From: Verrucomicrobiota bacterium
GTDB taxonomy: Bacteria; Verrucomicrobiota; Verrucomicrobiia; Limisphaerales; J093
Assembly: GCA_016871715.1 (NCBI GenBank)
Contig: VHCO01000038.1
Location: 1-42,733, forward strand
DNA: 42,733 bases
Direction: 5' to 3'
The notes below the pieces were generated by a model. It had not been told where the DNA came from and ran no database searches. It saw only the letters and a program-made list of their open reading frames with translations. A program made the position numbers and the translations under genes. Of this stretch, positions 26,791 through 34,741 are shown piece after piece (position 1 is the first letter of the stretch; each line of letters starts with the position of its first letter).

Positions 26791-26828
26791 TGGACAATAG
26801 ATGATGCGACCGCATCATTTATTGTCCA
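26791..26828. repeat. GATGCG-AC-CGCATC hairpin, copy 3 (left of PaaX-like gene)
   Basis: The 18-bp stem has one G-T pair and an AC loop, centred on 26809/26810, with outer arms TGGACAATA and TATTGTCCA. The inner 36 bases are identical to copy 4, in the same orientation. It ends 31 bp before the PaaX-like ATG, so it could be that gene's operator. Confidence 0.9.
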
Positions 26829-26859
26829 CATTCCTTGCCGCTCCTGGCAAGCTGCGGCG

Positions 26860-27645
26860 ATGAAAGCCAAAACCGAAGAACTGCTTTACCTGGCGCTGTG
26901 GGCCTGCGACACCCTTTCCCGCCCCACCTTCCGCAATCTGACCGACTCGTTCGAAGGCTGGGCCTACCGCAACGGCTTTCTGCGCCAGTTGCACCGATTG
27001 GAGCGTCGGCAATGGCTCGAAAGCCAAACCAGCCCAACCGGCGACCGTTTGCACCGATTGACTGAGGAGGGTCGCCTGCAAGCCCTGGGGGGGCGCGATC
27101 CGGAGGCTTGCTGGCGGCGCCGCTGGGATGGACGCTGGCGCTTGGTGCTCTTCGACGTGCCCGAAGCGCGAAGCAGCACGCGCAACAAACTGCGGCGCTA
27201 TCTGCAATCTCGCGGCTTCGGCTATCTCCAAAACAGCGTGTGGATCACGCCCGACCCGGTGCATCGCGAGCGGGCGATTCTCGCCGACGGCCCGGTGGAT
27301 GTCGAATCGCTGATCCTGATCGAGGCCCGTCCCTGCGCCGGCGAGAGCGACGCCGAGATCGTCGCCGGCGCCTGGGACTTTGAGGAGATCAACCAAGGCT
27401 ACGCCCGGCACCGGGAGATTCTGCTTCGCCGACCGCGCCGGCGCCTCGACACGGAAGCCGCGGCGAAGGCCTTTCACCGGTGGTTGCGCGAGGAACGCGT
27501 CGCGTGGCTGGAAGCGACGGAGCGGGATCCACTGCTGCCGAAGGCGCTGCTGCCGCCGGGCTATACCGGTCAGCAAGCATGGCGTCTCCGCCAGGAGATC
27601 CTGGCGGAGGCGGGCGAACAGATGCGGGCGTTCAAGTGGCCTTGA
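26860..27645 (+). CDS. PaaX-family protein with winged-helix and Cas2-like domains, hairpin-flanked
   Basis: The protein has 261 residues from ATG 26860. Residues 1-75 look like a winged helix (LYLALWACDTLSRPTFRNL, then GFLRQLHRLERRQWLES and RLHRLTEEGR). Residues ~92-135 match the Cas2-like ferredoxin fold of PaaX (WRLVLFDVPEARSSTRNKL, then RRYLQSRGFGYLQNSVWI) with the strand-end D99. The C-terminal part (FHRWLREERVAWLEATERD, LPKALLPPGY) fits the PaaX C-terminal domain. PaaX proteins are phenylacetate-pathway repressors, but no phenylacetate or other catabolic gene is nearby and no cas1 or CRISPR array exists. Instead identical 36-bp hairpins flank it on both sides. It may regulate through those hairpins or be involved in their spread; neither is shown. 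It stands alone. Confidence 0.82.
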   Translation: MKAKTEELLYLALWACDTLSRPTFRNLTDSFEGWAYRNGFLRQLHRLERRQWLESQTSPTGDRLHRLTEEGRLQALGGRDPEACWRRRWDGRWRLVLFDVPEARSSTRNKLRRYLQSRGFGYLQNSVWITPDPVHRERAILADGPVDVESLILIEARPCAGESDAEIVAGAWDFEEINQGYARHREILLRRPRRRLDTEAAAKAFHRWLREERVAWLEATERDPLLPKALLPPGYTGQQAWRLRQEILAEAGEQMRAFKWP

Positions 27646-27652
27646 GGGGCGC

Positions 27653-27688
27653 GGACAATAGATGATGCGACCGCATCATTTATTGTCC
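27653..27688. repeat. GATGCG-AC-CGCATC hairpin, copy 4 (right of PaaX-like gene)
   Basis: It has the same 36 bases as the inner part of copy 3 and the same direction, starting 7 bp after the PaaX-like stop codon. Outside the two copies, CCCTTTG (26781-26787) and CAAAGGG (27688-27694) are complementary, as if one longer hairpin had been split by the gene. It could also act as a terminator. Confidence 0.9.
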
Positions 27689-27694
27689 AAAGGG

Positions 27695-28010
27695 TCTTTG
27701 CTGCAAAGCCAAAGCAACGACGAGTTCCACTGAATCCACAGGAGGCTCGTTCAAAACCGCTTGGCCGATGTCCGTCGGCGCAGGCTTGCCGGGAACTGGG
27801 GCGGACTCGTGTTCGCGGCCACAGTTCTGAAACAGGTTCCCAATCGTGACAATCCTTGATGCGACCGCATCAGGGATTGTCACGGTTGGGCACGGTGGCC
27901 AAGCCGTCCGGGATGCTCTGCCCCGGCCTTCAACACGGCAGGCTTCCGCATCACTTTCCATCGCCTGAAGCAAGCCCCGCCGAAGGCTCCGAGAATTCTC
28001 GAGATTCTTT
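27695..28010. other. Intergenic region containing hairpin copy 5
   Basis: The main feature is the hairpin at 27845-27884: arms CGTGACAATCC and GGATTGTCACG around the invariant core, a 19-bp stem with one G-T pair centred on 27864/27865. Its inner arm bases differ from copies 3 and 4 but still pair. A minus-strand frame here (PVPGKPAPTDIGQAVLNEP) is not a recognisable gene. Confidence 0.7.
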
Positions 28011-28039
28011 GTCCCTTCCGCGCGGTTTTCGCTGTGTAA
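28011..28039 (+). promoter_or_regulatory. GTCCC-N19-TGTAA box
   Basis: GTCCC at 28011-28015 and TGTAA at 28035-28039, spacing 19, in the longer context GATTCTTTGTCCCTTCCG and GGTTTTCGCTGTGTAAGG that is nearly identical at 30200-30240. The transcript leader to ATG 28121 would be about 75 bases and is also conserved with the 30320 gene. Confidence 0.65.
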
Positions 28040-28120
28040 GGAGTGACAGCGATCTGCCGCCACCGCGCGGGCGGGACTGGGCGGATCGCAACGAAAAGCG
28101 ATGCAACGTTCGTTCCAACC

Positions 28121-30128
28121 ATGAAAACCAAGACACCCTTCGTGAAGACCGCGCCCGCCGCCGCGCTGGCGCTGCTGCTGGCCGCGTCGGCCACTGAAAT
28201 CATATCGCCGCCGCTCGCCCGGGCCGCAGCCCCGGTCTCCCTCACCCTCAAAGGCACCTGGCCCGGGCACCCCCGAGGAGAGGCGGTTAATGTGGCGGTC
28301 CAGGGCCGCTATGCCTACGTGCCCACAACGGCTGGCTTTCTCACGCTCGACGTGAGCGTTCCGGAGAATCCAGTGCCCGTGGGAAGTTACAGGGAGGAGA
28401 TTCAGTGGGGTTGCTGTGACCTTGCGAATGACGTGGCGGTGTCAGGCAGCCATGCCTATGTGGTGTTTGACGCGAGCAATTGGTGGCTCGGTGGTGGATC
28501 CTTTTGGGTTGTTGATGTGAGCAACCCGGCCAATCCCGTTCGGCAGGGCCGGCTTGAGAATGTCCGCGGCAGCGGTGTCGCAGTGTCGGGCAATTACGCC
28601 TTCGTGGCTGGCGCGCACCAAGCAGGCACGAATTGGATCCCCGGCTTGCAGGTGATTGACGTGAGTGCTCCAAACAATCCCGTGCAGGTCGGCGGCTATG
28701 ACACAGCCGACGATTGTCGAGCCGTAGCGATTTCCGGCGATCGTGCCTATTTGGCGGAAAGCTGGAGGTTGACGGTGATTGACATAAGCAACCCGGCCAA
28801 TCCGCAGCGAGTCGGCACGTATGAATTCGCCGAAGGCTTCATCGCGGCGATAGCAGTGGCAGGTGATCACGCTTACGTGGCTGCGGGCGAGGGCGGCCTG
28901 ATCGTGATCGACGTCAGTGATCCGGCTGATCCAAAGCAGGTCGGCGGTTACAGCGCCAGCGACTTTCTGGCGCACGAGGTTGCGGTGATGGGGAGTCAGG
29001 CCTACGTGGCCGCATACCGGCGGGACGCGCACCGTGGAACGTTGCAGGTCTTTGACGTGAGTATTCCGTCCAAACCTGCGGCCCTGGGTGAGAGTGATCT
29101 CGGCTCTGCCGGAGAATTCGGGTTGGCGATGGCGGGAAACACGGCGTTTGTGGTCGCGAATAGTTGGGACTTCGGTCCCCGAGGGTACGGCGTGCAGGTC
29201 ATTGACGTTGGTGACCCCGCCAATCCTGTGCGCGTGGGCCGCTATAACACCAGCGGGGAGGTTCGTGACGTGGCGGTGGCGGGCAACTATGCCTTCGTGG
29301 CGGATAGTTGGGCGACGGGCCTGCAAGCGGCGGGCGCTGGGGGCTTGCAAGTGATCGACGTGAGCAACCCGGCCAAACCCGTGCGCGTGCGCGGCTACGA
29401 CACCAGTGGGAGTGCCTCTGGCGTGGCGGTGCTGGCCAACCATGCCTACGTGGCGGATGAAGATGGTGGCATGCAAGTCCTTGACGTCAGCAACCCGGCC
29501 AGCCCCCAGCGCGTGGGCGGCTATGACACCAGCGGGCATGCTCAGGGTGTGGCGGTTGCGGGCAACTATGCCTACGTGACCGGAAGCCGCCGAGAGGGGA
29601 CGAACGAGATCATGTGGCCTGCAAGTGATTGACGTGACCAACCCGGCCAACCCCGTGCGTGTGGGCGGCTATGACACCAGCGGCTTTGCGGCTGGTGTGG
29701 CGGTGGCGGGCAACTATGCCTACCTGGCGGAAACGCAGCAGTGGACAGGCTCCAATTACATTGGTGGGGGCCTGCTGGTGATTGACGTGACCAACCCGGC
29801 CAATCCCGTGCGTGTGGGCGGCTATGAGACCAGCGGGTCTGCCCAGGGTATGGCTGTGTCGGGCAACCTGATTTACCTGGCCAGTGGCGAGGGGGGATTG
29901 CTCATCCTCGAACAGTCCCGCCCGCCCTGGCTGGAGATATCCGCTCTTAACCCCTTCGCCTTTCGTGTCTCGGGCGAACCGGGCGCCAGCGTCCGCGTTC
30001 AGCGCAGCGGCAACCTTGCCGACTGGGAAGATTGGCAAACCGTCACCCTCGGCGAGACGCCCGTTCAATTGTCCGATCCCGACGCCGCCACCAACAGCGC
30101 CCGTTTCTTCCGCGCGGTGCAGCCGTGA
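28121..30128 (+). pseudogene. Exported LVIVD-repeat protein with one frameshift
   Basis: ATG 28121 opens a signal peptide (MKTKTPFVKTAPAAALALLL) followed by [13 protein letters not shown] as in the paralogues. Nine LVIVD repeats are read to about 29613, where the frame ends within TNEIMWPASD. Removing one base near 29614 restores [19 protein letters not shown]; two more repeats, a terminal LLILEQS and the C-terminal domain ending NSARFFRAVQP follow to 30128. Unlike the other two family members it has no Kelch part. The frameshift may be real or a sequencing error; both halves are otherwise undamaged. Confidence 0.75.
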
Positions 30129-30209
30129 TCAATGCTTCCGCTGCTTGGATCAATTCAAAAGGTTCGCTGCCGGCGGGATTGAAGCTCTTGGTCTTCCTCA
30201 AGATTCTTT

Positions 30210-30238
30210 GTCCCTTCCGCCCGGTTTTCGCTGTGTAA
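30210..30238 (+). promoter_or_regulatory. GTCCC-N19-TGTAA box
   Basis: GTCCC at 30210-30214 and TGTAA at 30234-30238, spacing 19. It is almost identical over ~100 bp to the leader at 28001-28120, including CATTCGTTC or CGTTCGTTC shortly before the ATG, so the two genes share a duplicated promoter and leader. Confidence 0.65.
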
Positions 30239-30319
30239 GGGGTGACGGTGATCTGCCCCCGCCGCGAGGGCGGGACTGGGCAGACCTCAACGAGAACCAA
30301 TGAAACATTCGTTCAGACC

Positions 30320-31558
30320 ATGAAAACAAAGACGATCTTCGCGAAAGCCGCGCCCGCCGCCATGCTGGCGGTGGTGCTGGCCGGCGTCGAGCCGGCCTCT
30401 GCCCAATTCCAGTGGTTCCAGGTAGCGGCACCCCCGGCCACCAAACCTCGCGCTCGCGCTCACCATGGGATGGTGTACGACCCTGGTCGCGACGTTGACC
30501 TCCTGCACGGGGGTGTCTCGTCGAGCGTCGCAGAGGGCGACACTTGGGCCTGGGATGGCCAGAACTGGGTGCGCCTTTCCCAGCAGGGGCCGACGACGTT
30601 CGGGTTTGCATTTGCGTTCGACTCGGATCGCGCCGTCGCCGTCCTTCACGGCGGGTTGGGCAATGGTTCGCCCCGGCCCACGCTTGGCGCGACCTGGGAG
30701 TGGGACGGACAGCTCTGGCGAAAGGTGAGCGACGGCGCCGGCCCCGGACTCCGCGCCGGCAGTGCGATGGCCTACGATCCCAAACGCAAGCGCGTGTTGT
30801 TGCACGGCGGGGCGTTGGACCTCGCGGGGAACACCATTCTCGCCGACACCTGGGCGTGGGATGGAACCGCATGGGTGGAAATCCCGGACACGAACGGCCC
30901 CGCGCGGGCGCAACATGCGATGGCATACGACGCAAGGCGCCAGGCGATGGTCCTTTTCGGTGGGTTCGATGTCCTTGGGTCCGGCCCCGTGGACACCTGG
31001 GAGTTCGACGGCAGTCAGTGGCGACAAGCCGCCACCGACGGCCCGCCCGGCGCGCGGCAGTTTCCCATCCTGGCCTACGACCCGTTCCGACATGCGATCC
31101 TCCTGTTCGGCGGAGGCGAATACCCGCCCTATGGTGGACCGGCCTACAAATACTTCAACGACGTCTGGGAATGGAACGGCGAGGGCTGGTCGGAGGTTCC
31201 GGTGGAAGGCACACGACCAACCCCGGTGATCGCTGGCGCCGGCGCTTACGATCCCCGGCGGGGCCGATTGGTCCGATTCGGGGGCGTGACTGACTTCCCC
31301 AACCGCATCACCGCGGACGAGACCTGGGAGTACGGGCTGCTTCCGCTGCAAGTCAGCGGGATCGAGCGCCAAGGCGAGGTGTTCGAAATCCGATGGACCG
31401 GCGGCGCGCCACTCTATCAACTCCAGTGCCGCTCCAGTCTCAGCGAAGGTGAGTGGCAAGATGTCAGGGAGCCGACAGACCAACTCAACATGACCGTGCA
31501 ACCAGACGGCACGGCGAGCTTCTTCCGCGTTCTGGGTCTATCTGGCAACACGCCGTGA
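30320..31558 (+). CDS. Exported six-bladed Kelch-type propeller protein
   Basis: The protein has 412 residues from ATG 30320: a signal peptide (MKTKTIFAKAAPAAMLAVVL, then cut near PASA-QF). Six blades follow, each with HGMVYD or MAYDPKRKR, LLHGG or LLFGGG, and [13 protein letters not shown]-like strands, ending ETWEYGLLPL. The C-terminal domain then runs VSGIERQGEVFEIRWTGG to TASFFRVLGLSGNTP. It resembles galactose-oxidase-type Kelch propellers, but no metal or redox ligands stand out, so a binding role is likelier. The SGNH-hydrolase-like gene follows after 6 bp, probably in one operon. Confidence 0.87.
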   Translation: MKTKTIFAKAAPAAMLAVVLAGVEPASAQFQWFQVAAPPATKPRARAHHGMVYDPGRDVDLLHGGVSSSVAEGDTWAWDGQNWVRLSQQGPTTFGFAFAFDSDRAVAVLHGGLGNGSPRPTLGATWEWDGQLWRKVSDGAGPGLRAGSAMAYDPKRKRVLLHGGALDLAGNTILADTWAWDGTAWVEIPDTNGPARAQHAMAYDARRQAMVLFGGFDVLGSGPVDTWEFDGSQWRQAATDGPPGARQFPILAYDPFRHAILLFGGGEYPPYGGPAYKYFNDVWEWNGEGWSEVPVEGTRPTPVIAGAGAYDPRRGRLVRFGGVTDFPNRITADETWEYGLLPLQVSGIERQGEVFEIRWTGGAPLYQLQCRSSLSEGEWQDVREPTDQLNMTVQPDGTASFFRVLGLSGNTP

Positions 31559-31564
31559 ACCGTT

Positions 31565-32752
31565 ATGATCTCTCCACGCCTCCTCTTACAGTCGCAGCAT
31601 CGCGTCGCTCTCCTCTGCTTGCTTGCGGGTGGTCTGGACCAGGCGGCAGCGCAACCGCGAATCATCCTGCAGCCTGGCAACGCCGCCGTGCAGGTTGGGC
31701 AGAACGCGCAGTTCACGGTCACCGGTACCGGCACAGCCCCGCTGGCCTATCAATGGCGGTTTAATGGAGACGAACTGCCGGGCGCCACCGACCGCACCCT
31801 CGCCGTGACCAACGCGGCGTTGCCTCAGCTTGGCCGCTATGTTGTCGTGGTCAGCAACAGTGCTGGGGCAGTGACGAGCGCCCCCGCCTGGCTCCTGCTG
31901 GCGACGCGTTGGACGGAACTGGTTTACTTCGGTGCCAGTGAGGGGCTGCAACGCTGTGATGGTCCGCCTTGGACAGATTTGCTGGCCAATCGGCTCGGCG
32001 TCCGCTTGCGCAACTATGCCGAAGGCGGAGCGGACAGTTCCGAAGTGCGCTCGCAGATCGCGGGTTACCTGCGGACCCTCACGCCCACCACGAACACCCT
32101 GATCTCGCTGTGGACGGGAGGCGCGGGCATCGATGTAAAAAACGGCTTGCCGATGGAGCAAGCGGTGTCCAATCGCCTGGCCAATCTGCGCCTGTTGGCC
32201 GAGGCAGGCGCCCGTCACATTCTGCTCCCCACCTTCCTGCCGCCCGAGCGATTGCCAGCCTTTCAAAAATATCCGCACATGACCACGGAATTGTTCCGTG
32301 AGTTTGACCGGCTGGTGGATGAAGGCCTGGAATCATTGCAGGCGGAATACTCGCTGAGCTTCTACCGGACCGACATGTGGCTCCTTTTCAATGCCATCTG
32401 GCAAGACCCGGCCGCCTACGGTTTTCGCGTGCCCCCTCCGGGCAGCGAGACCTTCGGGAGCGACATCTATTGCGATGGCGGGCATAAAAGCGCCGCAGCC
32501 CACCGCCACGTCGCCGAGCATCTTTACCGTTCACTGACGCCGCCGTTGCGGATTGACTCCTTTGGACGCACGTCCGATGGCGGCCTGAGGCTCGATTGGA
32601 GCGGCGGTTCGCCGCCCTTCCGCGTTGAACGCACCACGGACCTGGCTTCGGGCCGATGGGAGCCGGTCGGTGAAGTCAGCTTTCTCCCGAGCGCAACCTT
32701 CGAGCGAGAAACCGCGACTGAGTTTTTCCGGGCGCTGTTCCTGGGGCAATGA
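31565..32752 (+). CDS. Exported Ig-like plus SGNH/GDSL-hydrolase-like protein with altered active site
   Basis: The protein has 395 residues. After a signal peptide (ending AAAQ) comes an Ig-like domain (QPGNAAVQVGQNAQFTVTG to SNSAGAVTSAP), then a lipase-like SGNH domain from about residue 118 and the shared C-terminal domain (RVERTTDLASGRWEPVG to TEFFRALFLGQ). SGNH block I reads FGASEG where FGDSL is usual: S125 is kept but the aspartate is alanine. Block II NYAEGG (N150) is kept. Block III reads TGGAGID instead of GGND, so the oxyanion asparagine is gone. Block V keeps D304 and H307 (DGGH). A Ser-Asp-His set remains, so weak or changed activity is possible. It follows the Kelch gene by 6 bp. 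Confidence 0.78.
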   Translation: MISPRLLLQSQHRVALLCLLAGGLDQAAAQPRIILQPGNAAVQVGQNAQFTVTGTGTAPLAYQWRFNGDELPGATDRTLAVTNAALPQLGRYVVVVSNSAGAVTSAPAWLLLATRWTELVYFGASEGLQRCDGPPWTDLLANRLGVRLRNYAEGGADSSEVRSQIAGYLRTLTPTTNTLISLWTGGAGIDVKNGLPMEQAVSNRLANLRLLAEAGARHILLPTFLPPERLPAFQKYPHMTTELFREFDRLVDEGLESLQAEYSLSFYRTDMWLLFNAIWQDPAAYGFRVPPPGSETFGSDIYCDGGHKSAAAHRHVAEHLYRSLTPPLRIDSFGRTSDGGLRLDWSGGSPPFRVERTTDLASGRWEPVGEVSFLPSATFERETATEFFRALFLGQ

Positions 32753-32837
32753 GCGCCACGTCTTATGAATCTATTTCAGATCGAACTAACCCGTGAAGCT
32801 CGCGAAGCGCGCCGCGTTCGCAGGCAACGACGCGCGA

Positions 32838-33491
32838 AAACCCTCAGCCACCGAAGAACGGTGAATACAACGAAAACGATACGGGCAACCGGGCTCTCCG
32901 GCTCCGAAGCCGCAGAGCATGACACTATCGGAAACCTCACGCCCCGGCACGACAACCTCGCTGCGCGGCGTCGGTTCACCCGGCCCGCGGCAGTTTCCCA
33001 TCCTGGCCTACGACCCGTTTCGGCTGGCGATCCTCCTGTTCGGCGGCGGCGAATACCCACCCATCGGCGGCCCGGAGTACAAGTACCGCAACGACGTCTG
33101 GGAGTGGAACGGCAACGCCTGGTTGGAGATTGCGGTGGACGGCACACTTCCCACTCCGGTGATCGCGGCGGCAGGCGCTTACGATCCGCGGCGGGGCCGA
33201 TGGGTCCGATTCGGCGGCGCGACCGACCTCCCCAACCGCGTCACCACGAACGAGACCTGGGAGTACGGGCTGCCTCCGCTGCGAGTCACTGGAATCGAGC
33301 GCCAAGGCGAGGTCCTTGAAGTCCGTTGGACCGGCAGCGTGCCGCCCTATCAGTTGCAGAGCCGTTCCGATCTTAATGCGGGCGACTGGGGGAACGAAGG
33401 CGCGCCGACGGGCGCCCTCAGCACAACCCTCCAGATGGATGGCGTGGCGAGCTTCTTCCGCGTTTTGAGCTTGTTTAGCAGCACCCCCTGA
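32838..33491 (+). pseudogene. Kelch gene reduced to leader and last two blades
   Basis: The first part (about 32838-32975) matches the start region of the gene at 5620-5752, including GGGCTCTCCGGCT. At about 32977 it jumps to PRQFPILAYDPFRLAILLFG in another frame, then two last blades, [11 protein letters not shown] and the full C-terminal domain ending [15 protein letters not shown]. The signal peptide and four blades are gone. A large internal deletion explains this. Confidence 0.75.
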
Positions 33492-33497
33492 ACCGCC

Positions 33498-33907
33498 ATG
33501 CCCTCTCGACGCCTCCTCCTGCATCCGGTCCGTTGCGTCGCTCTCCTCTGCTGCCTCGCCGGCGGTCTGGACCAGACGGAAGCGCAACCGCGAATCATCC
33601 TGCAGCCTTGCAACGCCGCCGTGCATGCTCGCCACCCAGGATCGGTGGAACCCAGTACTCTGAAACACGCATCGCGGACTTGGTGCTCAAGCGTTTCCGC
33701 GGCCTGGAAGTCGCCCAAACTGTATTGCAGGTCAAACACTCGACCTACTGCGGCGTCGACCCCGCCACGATCCCCTCGCTCGCCGCCGAAGCCGCCCAAC
33801 AGTGGACGGCCCGATTCAATCCCCGGCAGGTCAATGCCGCGGACTTCGAGGCGTTGTACACGGCCGCCTGCGAGCCGCGCGGCGGCGGCGTTCAGGGTTC
33901 CAGATGA
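33498..33907 (+). pseudogene. Truncated SGNH-protein start joined to an unidentified gene end
   Basis: MPSRRLLLHPVRCVALLC to RIILQPCNAAV matches the first 40 residues of the 31565 product, again 6 bp after a Kelch gene. At about 33622 the match stops. A different frame then reads GTQYSETRIADLVLKRF and STYCGVDPATIPSLAAEAA to the stop at 33907; this looks like the end of a real protein that I cannot name. The join is a deletion or recombination scar. Confidence 0.6.
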
Positions 33908-34290
33908 TCCACCGCGCGCACGCCGGGGATATCGAAGAAGTGCGCGTCATACGTCAGCACTAGGGCCCCGATGCGGATCGCGCAGCAGGCGATCACGACG
34001 TCGGTCAACGGCAGGACAGTCCCTTTCCGGTCCAGACTCCAGAGCGTGCTCTCGACCTCGGCCCAGAGCCGGTTGTCGGTCGGCACGTTGATCATCACAT
34101 CCCAAAAGGCCTGAAACCGCTGCCGCAGCGCAGGCGGGCGCAGCGCCCGCCCGACCTCGCAACGCACGACCCCGCAGATGGCGAGGTCGCGCGTGGCGGC
34201 CGCCAAGCCGAGTGCCCGCAGGGGGTCTTGGTTTTGGCGCAGCAGCCGGATGTAGTAGCTGCTGTCAGCGAGAACGGGACTTACGGCCAT
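33892..34290 (-). CDS. vapC: VapC-type PIN-domain ribonuclease toxin
   Basis: The protein has 132 residues from ATG 34290 (MAVSPVLADSSYYIRLL). Conserved acids are visible: D9 in LADSS, E in VVRCEVGRAL, D in LTDVVIACCAI and a late D in LTYDAHF. It cleaves RNA when freed from antitoxin. Its start lies within the end of the antitoxin gene (26-bp overlap), so the two are co-translated. The 3' end overlaps the convergent pseudogene by 16 bp. Confidence 0.85.
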   Translation of the reverse strand: MAVSPVLADSSYYIRLLRQNQDPLRALGLAAATRDLAICGVVRCEVGRALRPPALRQRFQAFWDVMINVPTDNRLWAEVESTLWSLDRKGTVLPLTDVVIACCAIRIGALVLTYDAHFFDIPGVRAVDHLEP

Positions 34291-34522
34291 AACGAACCGG
34301 GGTTTCGCGGCGACGCAGCTCTCCCAGGTCATAGGCGGGATCCACCGCATCTTTGAGTTCCTCCGGCCCGAGTCCGAGACCCTCGGCGCACAGCTTGACC
34401 AACTTGGCTTTCCGGTCCATTTCCCGCAACGCCAAGTCCACCGCCATGGTCTTGCTGCTCGCCCCGGTCGCGTCCATCACCCGCTCGAGCAACCCGTCAT
34501 CGATGTGCAAGGTCATCTTCAT
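34265..34522 (-). CDS. vapB: VapB-type antitoxin
   Basis: The protein has 85 residues from ATG 34522 (MKMTLHIDDGLLERVMDATG). The short strand MTLHIDD followed by helices (SSKTMAVDLALREMDRKAKL) is the ribbon-helix-helix fold of VapB antitoxins. The C-terminal half (DAVDPAYDLGELRRRE) would bind the toxin. Two inverted repeats at its start (34521-34552) are likely autoregulatory operators. Confidence 0.82.
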   Translation of the reverse strand: MKMTLHIDDGLLERVMDATGASSKTMAVDLALREMDRKAKLVKLCAEGLGLGPEELKDAVDPAYDLGELRRRETPVRYGRKSRSR

Positions 34523-34552
34523 ACCATCCAAGGTATGGCATATGGACCATAT
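34521..34552. promoter_or_regulatory. Probable VapBC operator palindromes
   Basis: ATACC-N6-GGTAT at 34521-34536 and ATATGG-A-CCATAT at 34540-34552 are perfect short inverted repeats at and just upstream of the antitoxin start on the minus strand. Dimeric RHH antitoxins typically bind such sites. Confidence 0.55.
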
Positions 34553-34605
34553 CTTGTCAAGTCCTTTGGATGGCCAACCGGGCCTGCTTTCGAGTCCGAA
34601 GCCCG

Positions 34606-34625
34606 AACTCCGAAACTTCGGAGTT
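34606..34625. terminator. Hairpin downstream of the giant subtilase gene
   Basis: AACTCCGAA-AC-TTCGGAGTT is a perfect 9-bp stem with a 2-nt loop in the 219-bp gap between the subtilase stop (34742) and the VapB start. There is no T-run, so a terminator role is only a guess. The rest of this gap shows nothing else. Confidence 0.35.
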
Positions 34626-34741
34626 GGGAGGGAGCCCCGATGCCCACCGACGCTCGCAAGCTCTCCGTGGAGGTCAGAGCAGCCCTGCGGCTGAACCGTC
34701 TTGCTGGGCCCAGGTCTCAGGCGCCCCCGCCCCCCACGGTG

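Noticed and set aside
26860-27645. A true Cas2 of a CRISPR system
   Set aside because: The Cas2-like segment is in the middle of a 261-residue protein with a winged helix and a PaaX-type C-terminal domain, and there is no array or cas1.
27680-28270. 196-residue minus-strand open frame
   Set aside because: It runs through the hairpin copy, the promoter-like box and the signal-peptide region of the 28121 gene, and has no family resemblance.
28121-30128. Programmed frameshifting in the LVIVD gene
   Set aside because: No slippery heptamer or downstream pseudoknot is visible near 29614; a mutation or sequencing error is simpler.
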